Source: Phymatolithon calcareum (taxonomy: Eukaryota; Rhodophyta; Florideophyceae; Hapalidiales). Taken from it: a DNA stretch of 64,000 nt. The notes under the pieces are model-generated. The model had not been told where the DNA came from, made no database searches, and saw only the letters and a list, made by a program, of their open reading frames with translations. Shown piece after piece: positions 50,362 to 61,848 of this stretch (positions are counted from its first letter, which is position 1; every line of letters begins with the position of its first letter). Location of the stretch: NCBI GenBank assembly GCA_977006965.1, contig OZ345361.1, positions 1,984,001 to 2,048,000 on the forward strand, read 5' to 3'. Position numbers and translations under genes: made by a program.

Positions 50362-50968
50362 TGTGATAATACAAAATGGGACTGTTCCCGACCCCTTTTG
50401 ACAGCGTGTACACGTGGACACGCTGTCCGAATCCCGCGAAACTTCTAGTTAGCGACGCGCTAGCCACGTGTCCAGCGCTTAGGCAGCATAGCACTTAACC
50501 GCCGTCGTCGGCGAGGGAATAAACCAACAAGGGGTTTTCGGAAGCACACACACTCGACTGGCTCAGCCACCGTCAAGGCTCCCAAGGGATTTAGGACCCA
50601 GGGCTCGCCAACGACCGCCGTTCTGACCCCACTGAGTGTGTGTTGCTAAGGGAAACCCCTGTGTTACCACTTTTGCTACGTCGCCTGCGACGTGCCGGCT
50701 TGCCTCACCACGTCACCTTTGACGTTGATCGGCTTGTCTACCCCTGCCAAACCCTGCGTAGGGTGATCGCCTCGTGTCTGTCGATCACTACCGCTGTCCT
50801 AGACACTTCGGGGTGTTTACAGTCCACCCCGGCGTCACTTCCACCGTTGGGAGTGACGCCAAACCGCTCTACCACCCGCTTTCTGGCCCACTAACCGTCT
50901 GCCTCAGGTGCACACGGAACGAACGGTCGTTCACCCTGAGCTACCACCGAACGAACCGTTTCGTCACA
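50362..50968 (+). repeat. 3' LTR of the 11-kb element
   Basis: Same start as the 5' copy and ends TTTCGTCACA. It is followed by CAATA, the right target duplication. Confidence 0.93.
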
Positions 50969-50973
50969 CAATA

Positions 50974-52651
50974 CTCTCAAATGTGTGCTCCAGATTATTC
51001 GGTCTATCGTTTATGAGAGAAGCATTCCAATTACTCCAATTTTAGAGAGACGCCCGAATTTGACACGAAAGTATCTCTTTACGAAATATTTGATTTCCGG
51101 GTGAAGTTTCAATCGAAGCACTGAAATTTTTCGCATGCAGTACATTAGTACTTTATTAGATATAAGAGGCAAGATGTGACCGGATTGGAGGTCGAATTAG
51201 CATTACTTCAGCACGTTTTTTGATTGTTTTCTGGATAACTTATCATGCCTGAGTCGTGACTCGTGCTTAAAGCACGAGTCACAATTCGGGGCATCTGCAG
51301 TCATCCAGTATGTTGCGAGCTTCCAGACGCACATGTTCATAGCTTACGCATTGTTGCACCGTATCCGTGCCGTGGACGCCGGAAATGCACCCCAATGGTT
51401 GAAGAGGGACCTTCTAGAGCATCAGATTGCTACTCACCAAGACGTGTCTTCAACACCGGATGATTTCCCTGAAAGAAAAGCAATAGCGCAAAAATTTTCG
51501 GTAATCAAAAGCTCTATAAGGCGTCATGAAGAAAGTTAGTGGTGCGGGAAAGACTCGGAGAAAATTGAAGGAAAATGGTAAATAATTATGCCAGAAAGGA
51601 AAAGAATGGCAGAGTCTGTAGTATAACGGTCGGCTGACGGGCCGCTATACGGGGGCCTTGGGATTGCGTCCCAAGGCGCCAAGATGGGTGTCAGAGCGTC
51701 TGGGGGTTTGACTGTATATTGGGTGGCCGCAAGAAGGGCCGTAGTGCTGTGGCGCACACTTTGTGGCCCGCGTTAGCGACGACGCACGAGCAAGTGCCGT
51801 GGGCGAAGGTTAGAGGTAGCGCTTCCTCGCCTGGAAGCGCCCAGCTCGAGAATGGAGCAAGGCCGTTTGATGGCCAAGCCGAGTGGAACGGCGAGGAGTC
51901 CGGATGGTGGACCCGTAGTCTTTCCTCCAGAAGCCAAGCTTGTTCCGAAAAGGTTTGTTGTTTTACCAGTCGGCTCGCCGACGGTCCTAAATAACCGTCG
52001 GCCGCTTACCGCGCTCATCGACAAATCGAGCGCTGTAAGGCGACTATTCTCATATCTAACTATCATATCTATCATAAGGGATTCAGGGGTGTACTCTACT
52101 GTCATCACGCGCATATACGTGTGAGTGTACACGTGTGCAATGGCCATAGGGGCCTAGGTTCGAAAACTATCCAGGGAAAACGCGGTATACTACAGAGTCT
52201 AAGGATTCTTTATTTCTGGAAGACTCGACAGCATGGGCAGAAAAGCATGACATATGTTTGAAAACGAATAAACGAGAGCACGTGGGCACCAAAAACTTCT
52301 CTGACTATCTGGGCAAGGCATCGTGACATGCAGTATGAGACGTTCGTGCGAAGGGTGAATCAAACTTGACGAAGAATGAGAGGGAATTGGGCGACGAGAT
52401 ATTAAGACGAAGGAAAATATCTTTTGTAACCGGCGCGCAAAGAGGGGGGGCTTGGCACGGAACCATTTTTGCGGCTCCGGTACAGTTTGCGGCGAAAGTC
52501 CCAGCAGACGTGTCGGCGGTTTTCGTTTACCTCCTGCGGGCGAAAGTAGAGGGCGATTATATGGTCAAGCCACTTGTCACTACCACGGCTGAACGATGTG
52601 CATGATTTCGGAGAAATTGAAACTGCGGGTGAAAGGGTTGCTTGGTATCTC
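50974..52651. other. Spacer between the two LTR elements
   Basis: About 1.7 kb without a supported gene. It has a palindrome at 51,256-51,282 and a 7-bp stem at about 51,655-51,675 (CCTTGGG...CCCAAGG). Short frames (up to 91 codons) have no recognisable domain. Confidence 0.4.
51256..51282. repeat. Perfect 13-bp palindrome
   Basis: GTGACTCGTGCTT and AAGCACGAGTCAC are separated by one base. The third near-loopless perfect inverted repeat in the window; not part of either LTR element. Confidence 0.85.
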
Positions 52652-53041
52652 TGTGGCGTTCAACGCCACTATCATACTCCTATACAAATAGCTCCCTTCA
52701 AATTGTCATTACTGCTTGAATTTACAGCACGCCATTACAGATAGCATTACAGTCATTACAGTACCATAGGTTTCGATGCGTACTTACGCCATGATTGATC
52801 ACAAAGGGCAAACCCTAGAACCGCTGCTTACATGTGCTTACACTGTAAGCACCTCGGCGGGCTAGGAAGCCGCTTCGCGGCTTCCAGATTCTTCTATTGA
52901 TCCAATTCTCATATTGCCAAGTCATCTATTGATCCATTGTTTTTTCTATAAAGTTCGGCGCTTTGCGCCGCCCTTGGCTTTTCGCCAGGGAGCAACGCGA
53001 CCACAACCAGTGTGCCGACTTGTGCGATGCACAACCCCACA
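52652..53041 (+). repeat. 5' LTR of the 6-kb element
   Basis: 390 bp, TG...CA. Contains two clear short inverted motifs, GGCGTTCAACGCC at the start and GAAGCCGCTTCGCGGCTTC near the middle. Confidence 0.92.
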
Positions 53042-53176
53042 GTTTGGTAGCACCGGACCACAGTCCCAAACAGTAAGTTGGCGCTCCTGTTGAGCCTCTC
53101 TTCTCCCAGTCGTCCATGACCCTTCCAGCGGTGTGCGCGATTGCGAGTTGCAGCGTACTAACCAGTATCACTTCTT

Positions 53177-53863
53177 GTGTTTTCACCAGTGGCCTCAATT
53201 TACCGTTTGGACCGCACGCCGTCTCCCTCGTGCTACACAGAAACCCACCCTCCGACCCCGCTCTCCGACATTCCGAAAACTCCGCCGCCGTCGACCGACC
53301 CTTGGGAACATCGTACGCCGGAACCGTGGGACGGTTCGTACGAACCCTCCACCCCAAGAACCCCCAAGCCCTCCTCGCCGATCCCCGCTGAGCCTCCGTC
53401 TCCTCCACGCCGGAGCTCCGCTGTCCTCCCTGAGTTGAGCCTACCCCCGGTCCCTCGTGCTCCTGTCCGTCGCCTTCTCGCCGAAACAAGTCAGCGTTAC
53501 CGCGAGTTTGATTCCGCTTCCCGGATCATCCGCAGACACCAACCGGCTCCTCAGCGGCCGGTCCTCCGCATCGCCGACTCCACGTCAATCCGGATTTAGA
53601 AGACCCACCGTCGGCATCAAGGACCCAAGCGTCGGAACACCAAGAAGACCCTCCAGTGCATACCGTGCGCCAAGGTTTTCTCGTGCAAGAAACAAGAAGA
53701 AGACCACTGCCTCACCCGTTGGCACAAACTCAAGATTACCTACAAGCCCGACAAGTGCTGCGATCTTACCTTCACTAGCCCTGAGGACTATCGTAGGCAC
53801 GTTGATAGTCGGAAGCACAAACTGTTTGTGCAAGGAATCATTGAAGCTTCCCGCTCTTCCTAA
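53177..53863 (+). pseudogene. Extra pre-gag frame: proline-rich with C2H2 fingers
   Basis: One frame from 53,162 to a TAA at 53,861-53,863, interrupted by a TAG at 53,597-53,599; it has no ATG, so the start is lost or non-canonical. The first part is extremely rich in Pro/Ser/Thr (TPRTPKPSSPIPAEPPSPPR). After the stop the same frame has TLQCIPCAKVFSC with a following HCLTRWH, and CCDLTFTSPEDYRRHVDSRKH, the latter close to a classic C2H2 zinc finger. It ends 27 bp before the gag ATG and lies in the same frame as gag. Nucleic-acid binding is the obvious guess. I know of no standard Ty3/gypsy gene here. Confidence 0.5.
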
Positions 53864-53890
53864 ATAAACCTTCTTTGCTTGTGTGGTAAC

Positions 53891-54778
53891 ATGGATCCCA
53901 ACTCCCAAAACCCACAGAACCAACAGAACCCTCCAACACTGCAAGAAATTGCCAATGCATACCACAACCTTATGGCACAGTTCAATAATGCACAGCAAAA
54001 CATCGCCTCGCTCCAGACCGACATGAATCAAACCAAGACCGCCTTACAGAATGCCCAGATGCATCTCGGCACCCAAGTCAAACCACCGAGAATCAAGTCT
54101 CCTGAACCCTTTAAAGGAAAGGACTCGGTTTTAAGTTGGACAACTCACATGAACAACTACCTCTCCGGCTCGACTGACGACCAGGCCTTACCTATCGCCG
54201 TCAGCTACCTTCATGGTCCAGCTCATGAATGGTGGATTGTTTACAAGGAAACCGAAGACGGTCGAAACATCGCAACCTGGAGCCAGCTACGTGAAGCTTT
54301 AATCTCTCGCTTCGAAACCCTATACAAAGAGAAGATTGCTAGAGATAAACTTGCCAAATGGAAATAGCTCAAAAATGTTGCCACGTTCAATGACGACTTC
54401 CAGCGAATCATCCTCGACATTCCGAGCATCAGCGTAGACGAGCAGATTGATCGCTACACCCGCGGGCTTAAGTCCTACATTTGGAAGGAACTATGCACGA
54501 ATGAGTATACCAAACTCGCTGACGCTATGCGTGACGCTGAACGAGTTGAGTCCGCTCACAGCCGACTGACGAAGCCCCCTACTGGAAACCGAAACGGCCA
54601 AGGAAATCAGAGACAAGGAAATAAGGTACAGGCACCCGTCCCAATGGAGATTGGAAACATACAGCTACAGAAACTGACTCCGGCTGAACGTGAGATCTGT
54701 ATGAAAGAAGGCCGATGCCTTCGTTGCTGCGAGAATGGTCATATGGCAAGAAACTGCCCAAAAGGCCACAGGAACTGA
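53891..54778 (+). pseudogene. gag: Gag of the 6-kb element, one nonsense codon
   Basis: From the ATG at 53,891, with a TAG at 54,365-54,367, then the same frame to 54,778. It has the Gag helical pattern: a coiled N-terminus NAYHNLMAQFNNAQQNIASL, KPPRIKSPEPFKGKDSVLSW, ALPIAVSYLHGPAHEWW and REALISRFETLY, and ends with the CX2CX4HX4C knuckle CLRCCENGHMARNC. The stop interrupts ...AKWK*LKN, where relatives have Gln. Confidence 0.8.
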
Positions 54779-57700
54779 GAGCTGACGAGCCTCCCACATC
54801 TCCCACTGACCGTCCCTCACTTCCGAAGACCATTCTACCCCTCCTGACCCTCCTCCTGAAACGCCCTCCGAGAACCAATCGTCTGAGAGTGATCCCTTCG
54901 AACCATCTAACCCTAGTCTCCTTATCACCAGAGCCAAAGTTTCCGGCATTTCGGCAAGAATCCTCATCGATGACGGCACAGAGCTCAATTACATTTCGGA
55001 AGAGTTCTGTACCCGATACGGTATATCCATTGAAACACGGATAAAACCGCCTCCATGGCTAATGGCACAAGTTAAATCCTGAAAAGTACCGTACACCGCA
55101 TTCCCATTACCATAGGTGGTTATACGGAAAAACTCCGATTCGCCGTCTGCCCGTTGAATTACGACGTATACCTCGGAAAAAAGTGGACTTCCAATAGAAG
55201 GGCCATTATCAACTGTTACACGAATGAAGTAAACTTTTCATACAAAGGAAAACATCATACCATTGTCGCCACTGAACCAACAAAGCCTAACCTCGTCTCC
55301 GTGAACGCAATTACCAAAGATGAACAACGAAATTATCTTTTGTATGCTGTTGTCCTCCGAAAAATTCCTGAGACCAACCAAGAGATCGCCGAGAATATAA
55401 AAAACCAAGAAATTCGTGCGATACTCAACGAATTCAAGGACGTATTCCCAAAGAAACTGCCTAATGGACTCCCCCCAAAGCGCGCTCATGATTTTTCCAT
55501 ACACCTAAAGGAAGATAGCACCCCTCAGAAAAAAACTATTATACCGAATGTCTACCGCAGAGCTCCAAGAGTTACAGAAGCAACTCGAAGAACTCATAGA
55601 CCAAGGTTTCATCCGCCCAAGTACAAGCCCGTGGGGAGCACCTGTTCTATTTATCAGTAAGAAAGATGGAACTATGCGCCTTTGCGTAGATTATCGAGCT
55701 CTTAACCGCCTTACCGTCAAAAACAGCTACCCACTTCCACGCATAGACGACATTCTGGACCAACTTTCTACCGCCAAGTACTTCACGAAGATCGACCTAA
55801 GAAGCAGATATCACCAAATCCGCCTTGACGAGGAATCCATTCCGCTCACCACTTTTCGAACAAGGTATGGACATTTCGAGTTCCAGGTCTTACCGTTTGG
55901 ACTAACCAATGCTCCGGCCACTTTCATGTCAGTCATGAACGAAGTCTTTTCGGAATATCTTGACAAGTTCATCACTGTATACCTCGATGACATCCTCATC
56001 TACAGCGATACATGGAAGGATCACCTTAACCATATTCGAAAAGTCTTGAAACTCCAAAGAAAAAAAAGCTCTACGCTAAGCTATCGAAATGCTGTTTTGG
56101 AGCCCATTGGCCAACGCAGACCTCCAAGAAAGACGTACAATCCTTTCTAGGATTGGTGAATTATTACTGACGTTTTATAAATGACTGCTCCAAGATATCA
56201 AAACCGCTGACAGAGCTTACAAAAGATGTTCCATTTTTGTGGACCAAGGATACAGAACATGCTTTTCTAAACCTGAAGAAGAAGGTCTCCTCAGCCCCAG
56301 TATTGCAAACCTTCCACCCTGAATATCCCGTCATCGTAACCACGGACGCGTCAAAGAAAGCCATCGGAGCCGTTCTAGAACAAGATGGACCCAGTGGACG
56401 CCGTACTGTCGCATTTACATCACGTACGCTAAATACGTCAGAACAGAATTACGCCGCTCATGACCTCGAACTATTAGCTATTGTTGATACTCTTCGGGCA
56501 TGGATATGTTACCTTCATGGACGAAAGTTTACAGTCCAGAGTGATCATCACCCCCTAAGATATCTGCAAACCCAAGAGCATCTGTCCCAGAGACAGGTTC
56601 GATGGGTCGAACGCCTAGTAGAGTTCGATTTCTCCATAGCGTATATCAAAGGAAAATCGAACAGAGTCGCGGATGCGCTTTCAAGAGCACCCAAAGAACC
56701 CCCGAAGAATTCCGAGTATGCTAACGATTTACTCAAATCTCTGTTAGAGAAGACATTCCAGGCCAACTCTATCTCCACCACTGTACCTGGACCCGACATA
56801 GAGAATAAGTTGGGAGTTTAATACGCACAAGACCCCGAATTCAAGACCATGTTCGAGAACCCAAAAGAACCCTTCGAGGTCAAGGACGGCCTTCTCTATC
56901 GAGATAGGAGACTTTGTGTTCCGATTGGATAATTTCGTTTGAACCTACTACATGACCATCATACCACTCCAAGCACTGGACATTTAGGTGAAACAAAGAC
57001 TAGGCATCGACTCCAACCGTTCTACTACTGGAAATCTATGCGCGATACAATTCACGATTTTGCCCAAGGTTGTCGCATCTGCCAACAGACCAAATCAAGA
57101 AACCACAGACCTTTTGGCTTCTTACAGCCAATAGACCCACCCGATACTAAGTGGACTACCATCACGATGGACTTCATAACACCTCTCCCAAAAACTCGTC
57201 GGAACAACGTTGGAATTCTTAACGTTGTCGATAAGTTATCAAAAATGATCCGCTCAATACCGATTCCCGAGAAAGTAGACGCTGTTCAGGTAGCCAAGCT
57301 ATTCAAAGAACATGTCTACCGGAACCATGGACTCCCTTAGAAAATCATCTCGGACAGAGATACAATTTTTATGACCAAATTCTGGAAAACTCTGTTCAAA
57401 CTCCTAGGAACCAAAATTGCACCCTCCACTGCATACCACCCACATACCGACGGACAGTCCGAAATAGCCAATAGGAAGGTTGAGGAAATGATTCGAGCCT
57501 TTGCCAATTTCAGAAAAGACAATTGGGATGACCATTTGGTACACTTTGAGGTTGCGTACAATTCCGCCGTTCATAGCACTACTCTCCATAGTCCCTTCTA
57601 TCTGAATTACGGCATCAACCCAAAAACCATTCCAATTCAGACTCTCTCGTCAAACAACTCCTCTGTTTCTGCATTCCTAAAAGAAATGCAGAATTCAACC

Positions 57701-58210
57701 AAGTATGCGTACGAAAACATCCAGAAGCAAAATGCTAGGATGGCCGAATACGCAAACAAGTCTCGTCTTCCGCACAAGTTTTCCGTGAACGACAAAGTAT
57801 GGCTTTCAACCAAAAATCTGTCTCCAGAAGAAGCAACGGAATCCCGTAAACTGCACCCTAAGTTTTGTGGACCGCTCGTCATCACGAAGAAAATCAACGA
57901 TGTCGCGTTTAAATTGGACATTTCCGCACCAATGAAACAACGCGGCATCCACGATAAGTTTCACGTAAGCCTGCTAAAGCCGATTGTGCAAGACGTGTTC
58001 TCTCGAGACCCTGTTCCAGAACCGGCCGTCATTTTCGCTGACGGCCACTAAGAATACGAAGTTGAGAAGATCCTCGCGCACCGAAAGCGCCGAGGAAAAA
58101 CGCAATACTTCGTTAAGTGAAAAGGATATCATGACCACGAAAACACATGGCAGAGTCCCGAAGACCTCCGAAATTCACAAGAAGCACTCAAGGAATACCA
58201 AGAATCGAGA
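54779..58210 (+). pseudogene. pol: Pol of the 6-kb element, multiply broken
   Basis: Pieces in several frames: a short protease/RT N-terminal part (55,154-55,560), RT (55,548-56,150) with [20 protein letters not shown] and catalytic YLDDILIYS, RNase H (56,237-56,818) with TTDASKKAIGAVLEQ and HDLELLAIVDTL, and integrase (56,939-58,048) with CRICQQTK, TMDFITPLP, SDRDTIF and YHPHTDGQSEIANR, containing the third catalytic residue. A chromodomain (YEVEKILAHRKRRGKTQYFVK, KGYHDHENTWQ) closes the frame. In-frame stops include TAA 56,819-56,821, TAG 57,338-57,340, TAA 58,049-58,051 and TGA 58,118-58,120; frameshifts lie near 54,780-55,150, 55,550-55,620 and 56,050-56,240. It cannot give a functional product. 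Confidence 0.85.
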
Positions 58211-58236
58211 CGATTCTCGTCTTAGGGGGGGAGGGG

Positions 58237-58626
58237 TGTGGCGTCCAACGCCACTATCATACTCCTATACAAATAGCTCCCTTCAAATTGTCATTACAGC
58301 TTGAATTTACAGCAAGCCATTACAGATAGCATTACAGTCATTACAGTACCATAGGTTTCGATGCGTACTTACGCCATGATTGATCACAAAGGGCAAACCC
58401 TAGAACCGCTGCTTACATGTTCTTACACTGTAAGCACCTCGGCGGGCTAGGAAGACGCTTCGCGGCTTCCAGATTCTTCAATTGATCCAATTCTCATATT
58501 GCCAAGTCATCTATTGATCCATTGTTTTTTCTATAATCTTCGGCGATTCGTGCCGCCCTTGGCTTTCCGCCAGGGAACAACCCGACCACAACCAGTGTGC
58601 CAACTTGTGCGATTCACAACCCCACA
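58237..58626 (+). repeat. 3' LTR of the 6-kb element
   Basis: Starts TGTGGCGTCCAACGCC and ends CCCCACA. Mismatches with the 5' LTR are spread along its length, for example ATGTGCTT/ATGTTCTT and GAAGCCGC/GAAGACGC. Confidence 0.92.
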
Positions 58627-58892
58627 ATCGCCGTCGAAGTCGCCGCCGCAGACTACGAGCCACGGGTCGTGGAAACAATGTAGAGAGCTTTGGCCCTCGT
58701 ACACTGTGTCGACAGATGAGAGCAATACTGCAATTCTCGGCTTCCGTGAACCTTTTCCTCGAGCACGCTTTAGCGTCCCTTTGCACACTGTCCGCGGAGG
58801 TTCCGCCAACTATGTAAAACGTTGCTAGCACAGCCTTCTCGTATGCTGCCACGAACAGGCAACAGTGCGAGTGTGCTGCAAAGCACACGTCA

Positions 58893-58990
58893 GTGTCACT
58901 AATCTAAAAAAACAGTGCCTTGGTGTCACTCTTTTCCACAAATGGCATCTCAGTGTCACTAATCTTGCAAACAGATCGACCATGTCACTA
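58893..58990. repeat. Left iteron array of the 1.05-kb element
   Basis: Four GTGTCACT(AA) motifs at 58,893, 58,923, 58,953 and 58,982, spaced 29-30 bp. Confidence 0.8.
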
Positions 58991-59795
58991 AAAATTACAG
59001 AAGAAGCCAGAAATGTACAATTTGCGGGAAATAGTTATTGCAAAGTCTATTCACCTTGTAAAGATTTGGAAAGGATTAATACTCCTTGCCGAGTCCACGT
59101 TTCGCAAGCTCCAGCCGTTGTGCAGAAGGGTTTTGAGAATCTATATGATACTCATCGGGTGGTAATGTTTATCTTTGTAACGGTCTAATCACGACAAAGT
59201 CGAATTGGCCCATAACGTAGATAAATCGGGCCAAATAGAAACTTTTGCAGTAGTGTTCTGTGGTCAATGGCAAAGCTCTCGCAAAACCGCAGGAATGATT
59301 AATGGCTCTGAACAGTCAACTTAATGCAGTAAGCTCAAGTTTTCCTCGGGAATGATCTGATCCATAAAACTGAAGGCCTGCAGTTTATTAGAGCAGAATA
59401 TTCCCCATGAAATCTTGAGATCCAGCTAAATTAAGGCGTTATAAGACGGAAAACTGTACCAGTGGTTAGTGTACACCTCGACCAGCTTCATATCGATAGC
59501 AGTCGCGAGAATTTTCTTACTTGGCGATAATTTCCCGGTTTCTCGGTTGTCCCTTTCTTTTGCGTTGAAGCGAGGAGTGCTTTCTGCAAGTGCCGAGGCA
59601 TGTACAGTACTGCAGCTGCACCAACAGCAGGCTCTCTATGGGGCCGTAATCACGACTGCATTCAGAAATGCATTCACGTTCAGCATTCGATGTGTGTGGT
59701 ATAACGAAAACCTATTCACATGATCGGCATTGATATTTCGAAAAGTTATCTGAAACTTTTCCCAAAGAGCATAATTGTGTCTTATTGAGTTGCTT

Positions 59796-59942
59796 TTAGT
59801 GACACAGAAGAGCGATTTTTAGGATTAGTGACACTGAGCCATCGTTTGTCAGAATAGTGACACTGAAGTGCTATTTTTCATATTAGTGACACTGACGTGC
59901 TGTTTTTCAATTTAGTGACACAGACGTGATAATTAGTGACAG
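59796..59942. repeat. Right iteron array of the 1.05-kb element
   Basis: Six TTAGTGACA motifs (one reads ATAGTGACA) in the opposite orientation to the left array, spaced 29 bp except the outermost at 21 bp. Confidence 0.85.
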
Positions 59943-61149
59943 GGAAAATATTTAGCCATTTACTAATATACTTACTTTGCACGCGTGCACTTATGATATG
60001 TCCATTACAGCGGCGAGGGACAGCCTTCTTCTAGCTGTGCCTAAAATTTAGAAATTATTGATGAGTTGGAGACTAATTGGGCCTCTGGGCCTCTAATCAT
60101 TCCTTAAAAGACCTCCTATTGTGGCAGAAGCTACACGTGGAGCTCTATTTTGAGTAGCAGGTAGCAGTAAATCGTGATTTTGTGCCCCGTATATCAGCAA
60201 ATGTGTAGCCCTTCAATGCTGTGTGCAGATTTTACAACGGCTTTCCTCTCAAAACGAGACCGTTCTGTAACGTCGCTGACAAACTATCCATTCATCTTGT
60301 ACGGTAGACCGTGCTTTCAAAGTAGTTGACGAGGATGACCGTGAGAAGGTGAATATGCCCCGGAGCGACAAGCTACACTTCGAAAAAGTTGTGCTAAAAC
60401 TGTTAACGACAGACAATGAAAACGGTTATGTAAATAGTCGACCACTGAGGTTTTCACTCCGAACAACTGTACTAGGGTACTACAAGTGTGATCAGACTGT
60501 TTCCACCGGACCAATACGATAGAACAGAGCTAGGAGACTGTCAGCAAAAGCGTTGGTCATACTTGCACCTGTGCGAAGTGAGTATATTAGTAAATACGGC
60601 AAACTTGGTGAGTATATAAGTAATTTCCTTATTACAAGCAGTGCCGCATTACAGTAATTCTACGATCATAACAGCACCCGTGCATGGCGGTCATTTTACA
60701 AAATTCCCTAAATTTTACTGTCCCATGAGTACAGTCAAACCTGGGTAACTGAAAAAACTGTAAAACTCCAAGCGGACTGCCTTTCCCGACCGAAGAAGCC
60801 CCTAAAAATAACTTTTTTAGCGTGACTTGAAAACTTGCCTTCACACAAAGTTACACGTATTCGATCTTACTCAACATCTAAAAATCGCCTCGCCTTTTTT
60901 CGGGACGGAAATGCCCGAACCAGTAAATTTCTTCTTAATTGCCAAGAAGCGCGTCGTGGATGATTCGACCGCCGACGTGTTCACTTGCTGTAAGCTGTAT
61001 GTAAAGTGGCTGAGAAATAGTGCTATGATAGGAATTTCAGAATTGAAAATCCTCTCTAATTGAAAACCAACCATCTGTCTCGAACTTTTGCAGTTACAAA
61101 GGTTTGACTGCAGTAGGTTTGGCGAAGTTGAGTATGATAGTAAGCACCC
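59943..61149. other. Gene-free stretch
   Basis: Only short frames; no repeat or family recognised. Confidence 0.4.
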
Positions 61150-61712
61150 CTTCTAACTGTGTCGTGAGGACGGACGGCTCTGTGCAGGCTTGTCCGCGGG
61201 AGGGTTGAGCGGTTGGGGAGTGCCTGGTGATTCAGGAGTCGGACTCGAGTTTCCGGGGCGTTCTGAATTGCCACGTGTGTACTTGACACGTCTTTCAGTC
61301 ACAACAGGAATACTCTCTGGGTCGCGAACGCATTCAAACAAGGCCTTAGCAATAGGATACCCGGGGGGGTTGTAATCCCAATACCGTTCATCATCATGTG
61401 GTCCCGTCGTTTTCTCAGAGTGTTACCATCAAGCCTACGGAAAAGAGCTTCATCTCAATTCTCGAAGTCTTCGTATAGTGCTTCTGCAAGATCTTCGCAA
61501 ACATAGCGTTGCGAAAAGTATGTTCCCATCCTGTAGTCAACATATTGTTTCAATAGGACGGTGTACGCGCCTTTCACTTTTCGAATCTTCTGGGGATCAA
61601 AAGTGGTATACTTTATCGCCTCTTTGATGTTTTGAGCAACATCTTCGTCCAGTGTGGAAACGTCCAAATTATCCAAAGCGTCTCCATAGAGGTAGTCGCT
61701 CAGATTTTCCAT
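61150..61712 (-). pseudogene. Unrecognised gene or gene fragment
   Basis: An 85-codon minus-strand frame starts at an ATG at 61,712 (MENLSDYLYGDALDNLDVST; acidic, helical, Tyr-rich) and ends in TGA at 61,455. The same frame then continues through LFRRLDGNTLRKRRD, and a second frame (from about 61,395 to 61,153) reads DDERYWDYNPPGYP, AKALFECVRDPESIP and a Pro-rich tail. The junctions look like one stop plus one shift in a longer protein, or like introns I cannot place. No known family matches by eye. Confidence 0.35.
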
Positions 61713-61848
61713 TCTTGAAGATACTCAGCTGCGCTGCGCGGTACCGTGGTTCGCAGCAAACTGCGCAGTGTCGTGAGTATCCAGGAACCGAACGACTTGT
61801 TCAGCTCCCTAATGAGACGACGGCAGATGCCGGACGTTCATACAACTT

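Larger units (their letters stand above)
39940..50968 (+). mobile_element. Ty3/gypsy-type LTR retrotransposon, 11.0 kb, near complete
   Basis: Two LTRs of about 606 bp (39,940-40,545 and 50,362-50,968), both TG...CA, differ at only about six to eight positions. A 5-bp direct repeat CAATA flanks the element (39,935-39,939 and 50,969-50,973). Gene order gag, protease, reverse transcriptase, RNase H, integrase, chromodomain-like is that of the Ty3/gypsy group (Metaviridae-like). A primer-binding stretch starting TGGTCTCCCGACC follows the 5' LTR (40,547), and a purine tract AAGGAGGGGGTGG precedes the 3' LTR. An additional ~2.1-kb ORF lies on the opposite strand between pol and the 3' LTR. Near identity of the LTRs implies a recent insertion, although pol has a nonsense codon. 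Confidence 0.93.
52652..58626 (+). mobile_element. Decayed chromodomain Ty3/gypsy element, 6.0 kb
   Basis: LTRs of 390 bp (52,652-53,041 and 58,237-58,626) start TGTGGCGT and end CCCCACA; they differ at roughly 15 positions, so this copy is older than the 11-kb one. Flanks are ATCTC and ATCGC, a likely 5-bp target duplication with one change. The PBS TGGTAGCACCGGACC begins at 53,045, like the 3' end of initiator tRNA-Met in its first eight bases. A purine run AGGGGGGGAGGGG precedes the 3' LTR. Order: proline-rich/C2H2 frame, gag, protease region, RT, RNase H, integrase, chromodomain, all broken by stops or shifts. Confidence 0.92.
58893..59942. mobile_element. ~1.05-kb element bounded by inverted GTGTCACTAA iterons
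   Basis: At the left end GTGTCACT(AA) lies at 58,893, 58,923, 58,953 and 58,982 (spacing 30, 30, 29). At the right end its complement TTAGTGACAC lies at 59,796, 59,825, 59,854, 59,883, 59,912 and 59,933 (spacing 29, 29, 29, 29, 21). Bases between the motifs are not conserved except a CTGA.GTGCT(A/G)TTTTTCA pattern in some units. No transposase frame of useful length lies between them. Such arrays are typical of subterminal transposase-binding sites of non-autonomous DNA transposons; the superfamily is unknown. Confidence 0.6.

Noticed and set aside
51605-51685. tRNA-like structure with TAGTATAACGGTCGG and a stem-loop
   Set aside because: The T-arm-like stem is 7 bp with loop ATTGCGT, lacking the TTCRANY B-box, and the acceptor ends do not pair well.
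58893-59942. CRISPR-like array (regular 29-bp spacing)
   Set aside because: The repeated word is only about 10 bp, is in opposite orientation at the two ends, and the genome is eukaryotic.
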